From an uncultured Bacilli bacterium (GTDB lineage Bacteria; Bacillota_I; Bacilli_A; RF39; UBA660), in the NCBI GenBank assembly GCA_944371685.1, contig CALVXV010000014.1, positions 1 to 14,129 on the forward strand: a stretch of 14,129 nucleotides of DNA, written 5' to 3'. The translations under genes and the position numbers were made by a program. The notes beneath the pieces were generated by a model. It saw only the letters and a program-made list of their open reading frames with translations, searched no databases and was not told the origin of the DNA. Positions 6,024 through 13,940 of the stretch are shown here, piece after piece (position 1 is the stretch's first letter; each line of letters opens with the position of its first letter).

Positions 6024-7277
6024 GTGCGTATTAAGTTACTTTCAAATGTAGAATTTTTAGAGTTTACAAAACAATTTAAACCTAGTTCTATTTATCAAAC
6101 ACCTTATTATGCTTTTACGATGCATGAAGAAAATTATGATTCAATGTTTGTAGGACTTATAGAGGGAAATGTTTTAAAAGCAGCTTCTTTAATTTTAGTT
6201 TATAAGATTAATGGTTTTAAATATGCTTTAGCGCCTAGAGGTTTTTTGATTGATTATAATGATGAAAAATTAGTAGCTACTTTTACTAAATTGATTAAGA
6301 AATTTTTAGGAAAAAAAGATATTGTGGCTATTAAAGTAAATCCAATGATTATTAAAAATGTATATAATAGTTTAGGTCATACAATTAATTATAATGAGCT
6401 ATATGATAAAACATTTAACTATATGAAGAAACTTGGTTATTTTCATCTTGGTTATAACAATTATTTTGAAGCTTTAAAGCCTAGATTTGAAGCTTATATT
6501 AATTTGGATTTAGATTATATTAAATTATTTGGAAATATTGAGAAGAGTTGCCGTAACAAGATTAGAAAAGCTGTTCGCGATGGTATTAAAGTTTATCATG
6601 GTTCTAGTGACGATTTAAAGTACTTATATGAACAGACAAAAAATGATTATCCGAGAGATTTGAATTATTTTAAAAATTTGTATAAGTTTTTTGGAAAAGA
6701 TGATTTAATTGATTTTTATTATAGTAAATTAGATACGACAGATTACTTACAATATACTCAAAATATGTATAATAAATATTCATTTAGAAGTTCTGAGCTT
6801 AGTAAAGCTTTAATTTCACAAAAAGGTAATTCGGATAAAATTGTGAGTGAAAAATTGGAAGTTGATAAAAATGTTGTTAAATATCGCAAGCAATTAGCAG
6901 AAGCTACTGAATATTTAAAAAAATTCCCAAATGGAATTATTACATCTTCAGCTTTAATAATTAAATGGCAAGATGCGGTTTATTTGGTTATTGATGGCTA
7001 TGATAAGAAATATAGACAATTTGGAGCAAAACAATTAATGATTTGGAAATTAATGGGAAGATATGCGAAGCTTGGTTTTAAAAAGTTTTATTTAGGCGGG
7101 GTTGCTAATATAAATAAAACTAATAATAAATATAAGGGACTTAATGAGTTTAAACTTAATTTTCATTCAAATGTGATTGAATATGTTGGTGACTTTGAAC
7201 TTATTACTAATTCGCCACTTTACTTTGTTTATAAGAATTCTTTTGGAATTACAGGGATATTTGGTTCAAAAAAATAA
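6024..7277 (+). CDS. FemAB-family peptidoglycan interpeptide bridge aminoacyltransferase
   Basis: A 417-residue cytoplasmic enzyme of the FemA/B/X family, which transfers an amino acid from aminoacyl-tRNA to the stem peptide of lipid II or a precursor. It has two GNAT-like halves. The first is at about 1-240, including SSIYQTPYYAF and KYALAPRGFLIDY. The second is at 300-395, including the family-typical KYKGLNEFKLNF (369-380) followed by EYVGDFELI. They are separated by a charged helical arm (about 245-300), as in FemA's coiled-coil insertion. The start is GTG at 6024, because AGGAGG (6011-6016) stands 7 bases before it; the in-frame GTG at 6006 is upstream of that SD. The gene is monocistronic, with its own extended -10 promoter and terminator. 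Which amino acid is added cannot be read from the sequence. Confidence 0.85.
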   Translation: MRIKLLSNVEFLEFTKQFKPSSIYQTPYYAFTMHEENYDSMFVGLIEGNVLKAASLILVYKINGFKYALAPRGFLIDYNDEKLVATFTKLIKKFLGKKDIVAIKVNPMIIKNVYNSLGHTINYNELYDKTFNYMKKLGYFHLGYNNYFEALKPRFEAYINLDLDYIKLFGNIEKSCRNKIRKAVRDGIKVYHGSSDDLKYLYEQTKNDYPRDLNYFKNLYKFFGKDDLIDFYYSKLDTTDYLQYTQNMYNKYSFRSSELSKALISQKGNSDKIVSEKLEVDKNVVKYRKQLAEATEYLKKFPNGIITSSALIIKWQDAVYLVIDGYDKKYRQFGAKQLMIWKLMGRYAKLGFKKFYLGGVANINKTNNKYKGLNEFKLNFHSNVIEYVGDFELITNSPLYFVYKNSFGITGIFGSKK

Positions 7278-7309
7278 AACGATAATTTTTTTAAGATTAT
7301 CGTTTTTTA
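7276..7309. terminator. Bidirectional terminator between the FemAB-type gene and yebC
   Basis: AAAACGATAAT (7276-7286) and ATTATCGTTTT (7296-7306) form an 11-bp perfect stem around a 9-base loop, with T tracts on both strands. It overlaps the stop regions of the convergent genes on both sides. Confidence 0.85.
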
Positions 7310-8023
7310 CATATTTACATTATGATAAACGTGCTGAACATCTTCAACTTCATCTAACATGTTTAACATTTTTTCAAAGGTTTCTTTATCCTCACCGGTT
7401 AAAGTTACTTTTTCTTTTGGAAGCATAGTTATTTCATCTAGGTCAAATTCGACATTTGGTAATTTAGCATTAATGGCTTCTTTGATGTTGTTTAAATCGT
7501 TAGGAGCACCATAAACTACTACTTCGTCATTTTCTGTTTCGATGTCTGTAATATCCAAACCTGCTTCTAATAAGGCATCTAAAGTTTCTTCTTCAGTTAA
7601 ACCTTTAAAACTAACGATGCATAGATGGTCATACATATAACTTACACTACCTTGGGCGCCCATTTTAACATGACATTTGTTGATGACAGCTCTGATACTG
7701 CTAACACTACGGTTCACATTATCGGTTAGGCAACTAACGATAGCCGTTGAACCAGATGGACCAAATATTTCATAGTTAGCAGAAGTATAAGTTTCATCAG
7801 CACCACTATTTACTTTTTCAATGGCTCTATTGACGATGTCATTTGGCACTTGCTCTTTTTTAGCTTTTTCAACTAGTCTTTTTAAGGTCGGGTTACCTTC
7901 TAATTCTGTTCCGCCATTTTTAGCGGCTTGATATATTTCCCTTGCGTACATTGAATATAATTTTGCTTTAGCCGCACCGGTTTTTTGAATGCTGGCTTTT
8001 CTTACTTCATATGCTCTTCCCAT
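7307..8023 (-). CDS. yebC: YebC/PmpR family protein
   Basis: A 238-residue three-domain YebC protein, the normal family length. The N-terminus (MGRAYEVRKASIQKTGAAKAKLYSMYAREIY) and internal segments NYEIFGPSGSTAIVSCLTDN, VNRSVSSIRAVINK, GSVSYMYD and the final DVQHVYHNV are family hallmarks. It resembles B. subtilis YeeI more than E. coli YebC in the N-terminus. The family was long annotated as a transcriptional regulator; recent work on YebC-type proteins supports a role in relieving ribosome stalling, for example at proline runs. The ATG at 8023 has the SD AAAGGAAG and lies inside the end of rnc (22-base overlap), so the two are translated from one mRNA. Confidence 0.95.
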   Translation of the reverse strand: MGRAYEVRKASIQKTGAAKAKLYSMYAREIYQAAKNGGTELEGNPTLKRLVEKAKKEQVPNDIVNRAIEKVNSGADETYTSANYEIFGPSGSTAIVSCLTDNVNRSVSSIRAVINKCHVKMGAQGSVSYMYDHLCIVSFKGLTEEETLDALLEAGLDITDIETENDEVVVYGAPNDLNNIKEAINAKLPNVEFDLDEITMLPKEKVTLTGEDKETFEKMLNMLDEVEDVQHVYHNVNM

Positions 8024-8691
8024 ATTAAACTTCCTTTCTGTGCTTTTTTTAAAGCGTCTTTAGCGGCGGCTTGTTCAGCCGACTTTTTACTATGTGATGT
8101 TCCTTTACCATACACAATACCATCAATGATGACTACAACGGTGAATTTTTTATTATGTGATGGTCCTTCTTCACTTATTAATTTATATTCCAAACTTTTT
8201 TTATCTGTTTGGACAGATTCTTGCAAGATTGATTTATAGTCATCAAAGAAGTCTATTTCATGATTTTCAATGAGTGGAACAATATAATTTATGAAAAATT
8301 CTTTAGTTTTGTTTAAACCTTGGTCTAAATAAAGGGCTCCTAAAAATGATTCAAAAATATCGGAAACAATGGTTTTTCGGTATTTTCCACCATTTTCTTC
8401 TTCACCTTTTCCTAGTTTTAAATATTCGTTTAAGCCTAATTTAATTGAATATTCATAATTAGCGGTTTCACAAACGTAATGAGCTCTTATTTTGGTCATT
8501 TCACCTTCATCATATTTATTACTTTGATAAAGGTATTCACTCATTAAAAGTTCTAGGACAGCGTCGCCTAGAAATTCTAGTCTTTCATAGCTTTTCACAC
8601 CATGTTCATTTGAATATGAGGTGTGTGAGAAAGCTGTTTCATATAATGTAAGATCATTTGGTTTTATTTTAAACTTTTTTAGTAGTTCCAC
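8002..8691 (-). CDS. rnc: Ribonuclease III
   Basis: A 229-residue endonuclease that cleaves double-stranded RNA in rRNA processing and mRNA turnover. The catalytic domain (about 1-150) has the signature YERLEFLGDAVLELL (35-49) with E36, E39 and D43, and the second acidic site DIFESFLGALYLDQG with D111 and E114. A double-stranded RNA-binding domain covers about 152-218 (YKSILQESVQ to SKKSAEQAAAKDALKKA). All catalytic acids expected from E. coli RNase III are present. The start is GTG at 8691 with SD AAAGGTG at a good distance. It is the first gene of the rnc-yebC unit and diverges from yidD. Confidence 0.95.
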   Translation of the reverse strand: MELLKKFKIKPNDLTLYETAFSHTSYSNEHGVKSYERLEFLGDAVLELLMSEYLYQSNKYDEGEMTKIRAHYVCETANYEYSIKLGLNEYLKLGKGEEENGGKYRKTIVSDIFESFLGALYLDQGLNKTKEFFINYIVPLIENHEIDFFDDYKSILQESVQTDKKSLEYKLISEEGPSHNKKFTVVVIIDGIVYGKGTSHSKKSAEQAAAKDALKKAQKGSLIWEEHMK

Positions 8692-8708
8692 TTTGAATCA
8701 CCTTTATT

Positions 8709-8717
8709 ATTATATCA
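8709..8717 (-). promoter_or_regulatory. Extended -10 promoter of rnc-yebC
   Basis: On the minus strand TGATATAAT (plus-strand 8709-8717) is a complete extended -10 located 18-26 bases upstream of the GTG start. The -35 region is poor (TTTTAA at 17-base spacing). Confidence 0.6.
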
Positions 8718-8798
8718 TTTATTTGTTTGATTTAAAAGGTTTTTCTTTTTTCCCTATTTTTGATTAATGTCAATTTTTTTGATAGCTAGGATTTTTCT

Positions 8799-8827
8799 TT
8801 TACTTTTATGATGTTTTTTAGTATAAT
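8799..8827 (+). promoter_or_regulatory. Sigma-A promoter of yidD and the lipoprotein gene
   Basis: TTTACT (8799-8804) and a perfect TATAAT (8822-8827) are 17 bases apart. Transcription would start near 8834, leaving under 10 bases before the ATG at 8843. Confidence 0.65.
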
Positions 8828-8842
8828 TATTAGTGAGAGTAT

Positions 8843-9076
8843 ATGAAAAAGATTTTAATAAAATTAATTAAAATATATCAAGGTATTCCTGGTCCATGGC
8901 ATAATTATTGCCGGCATATTCCAACGTGCTCTAATTATGCGATAGAAGCAATTGAAACTTATGGGGCTTTTAAAGGCGGTATTATGGCTTTTAAAAGAGT
9001 ACTTAGGTGCAATCCATTTGGAACCAGTGGATATGATCCAGTAATTAAGGGGGATGAACATGAGAAAAATTTGTAG
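8843..9076 (+). CDS. yidD: Membrane protein insertion efficiency factor YidD
   Basis: A 77-residue protein with the standard YidD pattern: an amphipathic basic N-terminus (MKKILIKLIKIYQ), CRHIPTCSNYAIEAI (C23 and C29) and RCNPFGTSGYDPV (C56). It acts at the inner face of the membrane and helps YidC-dependent insertion. In this copy the usual GG before YDPV reads SG. The SD is weak (a GAGAG stretch close to the ATG), consistent with the very short leader predicted from the promoter. Its 3' end overlaps the following lipoprotein gene by 17 bases, so the two are co-expressed. The usual rpmH/rnpA/yidC neighbours are not in the window. Confidence 0.95.
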   Translation: MKKILIKLIKIYQGIPGPWHNYCRHIPTCSNYAIEAIETYGAFKGGIMAFKRVLRCNPFGTSGYDPVIKGDEHEKNL

Positions 9077-9926
9077 TATATTTATTTTATTTGTTTTAGT
9101 ATTTAGTTTAACAGGTTGTTTAAAAAGAGATAATATGGAAGATATTACTATTTATACAACGAATTATCCAACTGAGTATATTACTAAAAGGCTATATGGT
9201 GAATTTAGTGATGTTAAGAGTATTTATCCTGATGGGGTTAATATTAACACTTATAAATTAACGGATAAACAACTAGAAGATTATAGTAATTCTGATTTAT
9301 TTATATTTAATGGGCTTAGTAATGAGAAAGATTATGTTGAGTCAATGAGAAAAATTAATAAGGATTTAAAGATTATTGATACGACTTTATCAATGGAATA
9401 TAATGATAGTATTGAGGAGTTATGGCTAGATCCTTCTAATTTTTTGATGATGGCACAGAATGTTAAAACTGGTTTTAGTGAATATATTGATAGTTATTAT
9501 TTGACAAATAAAATTGAAGAAAAATATGAAGAATTAAAAATTGAGGCTTCTAATTTAGATGCGAAAATTAAAGATACTGTTTCTAATGGCAACAGTACGG
9601 CGATTGTGGCTGCTGATAATATGTTTAAATATTTGGAAAAGTATGGTGTGACAGTATATTCTTTAGACGAGGATAATACTGATGTGAATGCAGTATATAA
9701 TGAGGCTTTAAAAATGATTAATTCAGGAGCTATTAAATATATATTTGTCAAAGGTAATGAGGAATATAATTCAACTGTTCAAAAGTTAATTCAAAATACG
9801 GGGGTTACAGTTCAAAATTGGCATACTCTTGCTAATTTAACAGAGACTGAAAGAAGTGGTAACGAAGATTATTTTACACTTATGAATGCTAATTTAGAGT
9901 TACTAAAAAATGAATTATATAAATAA
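9060..9926 (+). CDS. TroA/ZnuA-like substrate-binding lipoprotein lacking canonical metal ligands
   Basis: A 288-residue lipoprotein. The signal peptide ends in SLTGC, giving lipidation at C20. The body follows the cluster A-I (metal ABC) binding protein pattern: ITIYTTNYPTEYITKRLYG (29-47), YKLTDKQLEDYSNSDLFIFNG (65-85), ELWLDPSNFLMMAQNV (120-135), a helical backbone around 140-175, then AIVAADNMFKYLEKYG and YIFVKGNEE. In Zn/Mn binders the ligands are His near HSYEPT, DPHxWLDP and SHxAFxY, plus an Asp or Glu near the end. Here these positions read NTYKLT, EELWLDP and ADNMFKY, and the mature protein has one His (H255). It may bind another ligand or be non-transporting. I prefer the ATG at 9060 to the one at 9054 because AAGGGGG ends at 9053. 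No permease or ATPase gene is adjacent. Confidence 0.8.
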   Translation: MRKICSIFILFVLVFSLTGCLKRDNMEDITIYTTNYPTEYITKRLYGEFSDVKSIYPDGVNINTYKLTDKQLEDYSNSDLFIFNGLSNEKDYVESMRKINKDLKIIDTTLSMEYNDSIEELWLDPSNFLMMAQNVKTGFSEYIDSYYLTNKIEEKYEELKIEASNLDAKIKDTVSNGNSTAIVAADNMFKYLEKYGVTVYSLDEDNTDVNAVYNEALKMINSGAIKYIFVKGNEEYNSTVQKLIQNTGVTVQNWHTLANLTETERSGNEDYFTLMNANLELLKNELYK

Positions 9927-9957
9927 GCGAGCTTGGTTTTTAGCTCGCTTTTGGTTT
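9925..9957 (+). terminator. Terminator after the lipoprotein gene
   Basis: AAGCGAGCT (9925-9933) and AGCTCGCTT (9942-9950) form a 9-bp GC-containing stem with an 8-base loop, followed by TTGG and a T run. It overlaps the end of the convergent dacF-type gene. On the minus strand the T tract is weak, so it is chiefly a plus-strand terminator. Confidence 0.8.
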
Positions 9958-11145
9958 TTTCTTTTTTAAAAGGATGATTATTAATGAAAAAACGATGACA
10001 ATAGATACAATTAAAATAGCTTCTTGTTTGATAAAGGCTGAAATACTAAAGTTTAAGTTTTCGTTTAATTTTATGGTTTGGGTATCTAATAGTTTACCTT
10101 TATAATATATTTTTAAAGTGCCTAAGGTCTCGCCTTTTTTAGCAAATGAGGTAATTTCTTCTTTCCCTTGATAGACATATTTGATATTGTTTTTATTATA
10201 GTCATTTTTTAAATATAAGGTGATATCTTTAGTTGGATATAGCTTTAAGGCGTCATTACTTGTATATTTGGTTTTGATGGTTTTAAATGGTTTATTTTTA
10301 TTTACTATTTTTTGATTACTATAGTTATTTATAAAATAATCGTAGATTGTTTTTGCATCTTCAATATGATGCGGAGCTTTTTTATCATATAATGCGCCCG
10401 TGGTTACAAGCATATAATTGACACTACCTGCTTTAGCAATGGTTGCTAAACATAAACCAGCGTCGGTGGTGGTACCAGTTTTACCACCTAATATATAAGG
10501 AACATCTATGGCAAATTTTTTAGCATTGCTTTGGATGGTACTTTTAAATTTTATTTTCCCATCTGATGATGTGTATTCTTTTGTGGTGATGATTGTTTTA
10601 AAATCTTTATTTTTTAAGGCCTCTTTAAAAATTATAGATAGTTCTTTGGCAGTTGAGTAATTATTTTCGTCGTCTAGGCCAATAACCGTTGAAAAGTTTG
10701 TCTGTTTTAAATCTAGCTGTTTTACTTTTTCATTCATTTTTTTTATAAAATTGGTTTCGCTACCGGCAACGTTTCTGGCCAAAGCTTTGGCAGCATCGGC
10801 TCCAGATGGCAATATAAGTCCATACAATAAATCTTTATAGGTAACAACCTCGCCTTTAGTAAAACCGGCGGTAACTGCATTGGCTTCAATTAAACCTTCA
10901 AAATCATCACTAGTTAAGATTATTTGTTTATTTATATCTTCGATGTTTTCCAAAGTTATCAAGGCAGTCATGATTTTCGTTAAACTGGCAATTGAAACTT
11001 TTTCGTCAGCGTTTTTTTCATATAAAACTTCACCCGTATCTAGGTTATATAAGATGGCTGTTTTAGAGCTAATATTAAGTTCTACAGCATTTACTTTAAC
11101 TATAAATATTAGAAATATTGAAATTATGGTTAAAATTTTTTTCAT
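9940..11145 (-). CDS. dacF: D-alanyl-D-alanine carboxypeptidase, DacF/PBP5-like (S11 peptidase)
   Basis: A 401-residue extracytoplasmic low-molecular-weight penicillin-binding protein that trims the terminal D-Ala from peptidoglycan stem peptides. It has a signal peptide (1-20, MKKILTIISIFLIFIVKVNA), the catalytic SxxK motif S54-LT-K57 in SIASLTKIMTAL, and KTG at 222-224 in GGKTGTTTDAG. It ends with a transmembrane helix (about 374-393) and a basic tail, so it is anchored at its C-terminus. The second motif, usually SxN (SGNDA), reads SGADA (114-118), so the Asn is Ala. I chose the ATG at 11145 because CGGAGGA lies a few bases upstream and the signal peptide begins there. It starts 16 bases after the GH13 gene, in the same operon. 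Confidence 0.88.
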   Translation of the reverse strand: MKKILTIISIFLIFIVKVNAVELNISSKTAILYNLDTGEVLYEKNADEKVSIASLTKIMTALITLENIEDINKQIILTSDDFEGLIEANAVTAGFTKGEVVTYKDLLYGLILPSGADAAKALARNVAGSETNFIKKMNEKVKQLDLKQTNFSTVIGLDDENNYSTAKELSIIFKEALKNKDFKTIITTKEYTSSDGKIKFKSTIQSNAKKFAIDVPYILGGKTGTTTDAGLCLATIAKAGSVNYMLVTTGALYDKKAPHHIEDAKTIYDYFINNYSNQKIVNKNKPFKTIKTKYTSNDALKLYPTKDITLYLKNDYNKNNIKYVYQGKEEITSFAKKGETLGTLKIYYKGKLLDTQTIKLNENLNFSISAFIKQEAILIVSIVIVFSLIIILLKKKKPKAS

Positions 11146-11161
11146 GATTTTCCTCCGGATT

Positions 11162-13015
11162 TTATTTTTTGATAGCAACGGCTCCATATGGTGTTAGATG
11201 GTTTGGTTTTGATTGATTTAAAGTATAGATTTTAGAGTGATTTTGATATTCTTTAGGCACTTGTATGTCTTGGTCAATGGCTACTCGACTGACAGTGATT
11301 AAGATTTGATTATTTTCATCTATTCGCTCAAAAGTGAAGTGTTTATCGGTTATTTCTTTGATATTTATGTCAGCATTTCTTAAGAATTTTTCGATTTTTC
11401 TGACATTTCCGGCTTTTTGAAAAATGGCGAGGAGCTTAGTATCATGATTTGCTTTGGGAAATGGTTTTCTATTAGATAAGTTCCCCATACCTTCAAGACC
11501 TATTTCATCACCATAGAAAATAGATAAAATACCTGGGAAAAAGGTTAAAGTAAATATATAAGGTGCGAGCATTTGTCTACCGTTATTATACTGCTGTTTA
11601 GATAAATGATAATTTTTACACCAAGTATAATCGCTATTATTTAAATTCCAACCCCACTCGCCATTTTCTTGAAATTCATTACAGGCGAATAAGTTAATGG
11701 CTCTGGTTATATCATGAGTTGATGTAAAATTCATTAAAGTTTTAATAGTATCTTCAGGATATTCATTTAAGATTTCTTTTAGGGTTTCTTTTAGTTTATC
11801 AACATCGGCATATTTAAAATATCTCAGTAAAGCATCAATGAAAAGATAATTCATGACGGTGTCCATTTCTTTGGCTGATGAGATATATTCCCTATTCATT
11901 CTCATAGGATTTTTCCAGACTTCACCGATTATAAATCCATCTTTTTTATTGCGCTTGACAGCAGTTCTGATATGTTTAATGAACTCATCATTTAGTTCAT
12001 CGGCAACATCTAATCTAAGGCCATCAATGCCTAGATTAAACCATTTATCAATGATTCCACCTTCACCAGTAATATAATCAATCCATTCTTTAGCATACCC
12101 ATCACATTCTGGAAGGTTTTTCATTCCCCACCAATAATCGTATTTTATTTGACCATTGTCTTCGTGTTTACGATAAAATGGACTATAAATGGAAGCTGAT
12201 GATTGATAGGCACCTACATTACTATATGTTCCATATTCATTAAAGTATTTACTATCATTACCGGTATGATTAAAGACGGCGTCTAAAACAATTTTTATAT
12301 CTAAGGCATGTGCTTTATCACATAGGCTTTTTAAATCTTCATTGGTTCCGGCATATGGATCAACGTTTTCATAATCGGCAGCATCGTACCTATGATTGGA
12401 CTGACTTTGAACAATGGGACTTATATAAATAATATCGACACCTAGTGATTTTAAATATTCTAATTTATTTTCGATGCCTTTTAAATCGCCACCATAAAAA
12501 TCATTATTCCAAATACCTTGACTGTCTGGTCCTATTTGCATTTCTTCATTCCATGATTTATGAATATTTCTTCTAGGCATATTTTCTAGTGGTTTTATAC
12601 TACCACGATTAAAACGGTCTAAAAATATATGATACATAACTTTACCTTTGGCCCAATCAGGCACGTCAAAATTAACAGATAGTTTCCACTTTTCTTCATC
12701 ACTTATTGTTTGTTTGTTTTCTTTGTTTTTGTGTTTTAAATATATGAAATTACCGCTGGCTAAACAAGAAAAATAATAATGATATATGGCTTTGGTTTCA
12801 ATAAATGTTTCTGCCTTAAAATAAGCCATATTTTCATCTTTATCGAAATAATTCATAGATATTTCTCGTTTTTTAAATCCATCTTCTAAAATGAATTTAA
12901 CATCTTCTATCCAACCTAGTTCCATGGGTATTTGAATAGTTATTTGGTATAAATTACCTTCTTCAGATTTTTTTAGTGGTCTAAAATCCACTTTAAATTT
13001 GTTTACTGCTTCCAT
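11162..13015 (-). CDS. GH13 alpha-glycosidase, neopullulanase/maltodextrin hydrolase type
   Basis: A 617-residue enzyme without a signal peptide, so cytoplasmic. Residues 1-120 form a beta-type N-terminal domain, as in neopullulanase-like GH13 enzymes. The (beta/alpha)8 domain follows from VMYHIFLDRFNRG (127-138). The four GH13 regions are visible: DAVFNHTG (245-252), GLRLDVAD (332-339) with nucleophile D336, GEVW (364-367) with acid/base E365, and FTSTHD (430-435) with D435. Two further family motifs are present, NDFYGGDLKGI (171-181) and FYGDEIGLEG (500-509). It should hydrolyse alpha-1,4 (and possibly alpha-1,6) bonds in imported maltodextrins or glycogen-like polymers; the exact specificity is open. 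The ATG has the SD AGGGAGT 6-7 bases upstream. It is the first gene of a two-gene unit with dacF. Confidence 0.9.
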   Translation of the reverse strand: MEAVNKFKVDFRPLKKSEEGNLYQITIQIPMELGWIEDVKFILEDGFKKREISMNYFDKDENMAYFKAETFIETKAIYHYYFSCLASGNFIYLKHKNKENKQTISDEEKWKLSVNFDVPDWAKGKVMYHIFLDRFNRGSIKPLENMPRRNIHKSWNEEMQIGPDSQGIWNNDFYGGDLKGIENKLEYLKSLGVDIIYISPIVQSQSNHRYDAADYENVDPYAGTNEDLKSLCDKAHALDIKIVLDAVFNHTGNDSKYFNEYGTYSNVGAYQSSASIYSPFYRKHEDNGQIKYDYWWGMKNLPECDGYAKEWIDYITGEGGIIDKWFNLGIDGLRLDVADELNDEFIKHIRTAVKRNKKDGFIIGEVWKNPMRMNREYISSAKEMDTVMNYLFIDALLRYFKYADVDKLKETLKEILNEYPEDTIKTLMNFTSTHDITRAINLFACNEFQENGEWGWNLNNSDYTWCKNYHLSKQQYNNGRQMLAPYIFTLTFFPGILSIFYGDEIGLEGMGNLSNRKPFPKANHDTKLLAIFQKAGNVRKIEKFLRNADINIKEITDKHFTFERIDENNQILITVSRVAIDQDIQVPKEYQNHSKIYTLNQSKPNHLTPYGAVAIKK

Positions 13016-13035
13016 AAAATACTCCCTATATTTTT

Positions 13036-13041
13036 ATTATA
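13036..13041 (-). promoter_or_regulatory. Candidate -10 box of the GH13-dacF operon
   Basis: On the minus strand a perfect TATAAT (plus-strand 13036-13041) lies 20 bases upstream of the ATG, with the SD between them. No convincing -35 (best TAGGTA at 17-base spacing). Confidence 0.4.
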
Positions 13042-13237
13042 TTACATTTTTATAAAAATACCTATTAATAAAAGAAAAAAATAATCATGAATGCTATTAT
13101 TTTTTTACGATGTGTACTTATTTTTTATATGATATAACTGTCATAGGTATTTTGGACTTTTAATATTTTTGCCTTATATTACTTTTAATTTATTATTAGT
13201 TTCATTTTTTTAGTAACCTGTTGATATGTTGATATGT

Positions 13238-13277
13238 AAAAATTCATAGACTTTTTATCATCTATGAATTTTTTATA
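13238..13277. terminator. Hairpin terminator after the broken surface-protein gene
   Basis: AAAAATTCATAGA (13238-13250) and TCTATGAATTTTT (13261-13273) form a 13-bp perfect stem with a 10-base loop. A/T tracts lie on both sides. It lies about 25 bases behind the minus-strand stop at 13300. The remaining 13042-13237 interval is AT-rich, and I see nothing else definite in it beyond a short tandem TTGATATG. Confidence 0.75.
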
Positions 13278-13299
13278 TTATACACATTTATTTTTCAGA

Positions 13300-13876
13300 T
13301 TAAGAAAGTTGAAATGGATTATTTTGAGAGCCATCTCCGCTAGTGATTTTGACATCAGAGCTTAGATATAAGACCGGGTGAACCTCATATGGGCTACCCT
13401 TGGAATATTTCGCATTTACACGACCAGTACTGACCAATAAGGTCGCATAAAAACTATCACTGACATTAGGTGCTTGTAGCCATTCATATTCTCCACTATT
13501 ATATAAATAATCACTGTTTTGACATCCATCACCATAATTCCAAAGTGTAGTTGATAAACAGCTACTTCCTGCCGCATATCCATAATCACTTGGGTACATT
13601 AAACCTATATACTGTCTCATATAGTTCATCTGGATTAGATGGTAATAAATCGGTTATAGTATCTGTTGCTGGGGGCTTTTCTGTACATATTTTATAAAGT
13701 TCATCTATAGCTCCTTGAACATTAGTTGAAGAAAGCCCACTTGCTGTATTTTCATATGTGACATCATTACTTGGAAAATAAGCCATAGCTATTACACTTA
13801 CTGTCCCACATACTACTATTCCAGTTATAAATCCTATTAAATATCGTTTCCCAAATCTCTTTATTTTTTCTTTCAT
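13300..13876 (-). pseudogene. Surface/secreted protein gene broken by internal deletion and frameshift
   Basis: The 5' part (13876 to about 13600) encodes a signal-anchor protein: a basic start (MKEKIKRFGKRY), one membrane segment (LIGFITGIVVCGTVSVIAMA), then NDVTYENTASGLSSTNVQGAIDELYK and DLLPSNPDELYE. Soon after, the frame runs into TGA at about 13586. A second frame, open to 13300, gives the matching C-terminal domain: YIGLMYPSDYGYA, a Cys- and Trp-containing stretch, PVLYLSSDVKITSGDGS and NPFQL. In intact relatives that I know from gut Bacillota these parts belong to one protein, separated by roughly 100-200 residues including an LWRIIG-type core. That core is missing, and the junction near 13595-13605 is out of frame. 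The start has a GGGGGA SD. The function of the intact family is unknown; a cell-surface role is inferred. Confidence 0.65.
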
Positions 13877-13940
13877 TTTTAAAATCCCCCACTATCTTTT
13901 ATAATAATTTTATTTTTGCAGACCAGTTATACTAGTCTTT

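Noticed and set aside
7177..7428. Plus-strand ORF across the FemAB-type gene end and yebC end
   Set aside because: It runs out of frame through two confident genes and a bidirectional terminator and resembles no protein.
7985..8239. Plus-strand ORF opposite rnc and yebC
   Set aside because: It is antisense to two well-conserved genes, and the translation has no recognisable domain.
8864..9061. Minus-strand ORF opposite yidD
   Set aside because: It is fully antisense to a confident gene, with no SD and no recognisable motif.
9497..9751. Minus-strand ORF opposite the lipoprotein gene
   Set aside because: It lies inside a coding gene on the other strand and no family pattern is visible.
10880..11197. 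Plus-strand ORF opposite the 5' end of dacF
   Set aside because: It is the complement of the signal-peptide and catalytic region of a confident gene.
11853..12077. Plus-strand ORF opposite the GH13 gene
   Set aside because: It is the complement of conserved GH13 region II/III coding sequence.
13214..13236. Tandem TTGATATG as a possible repeat array
   Set aside because: Only two copies of an 8-base AT-rich unit; chance is sufficient.
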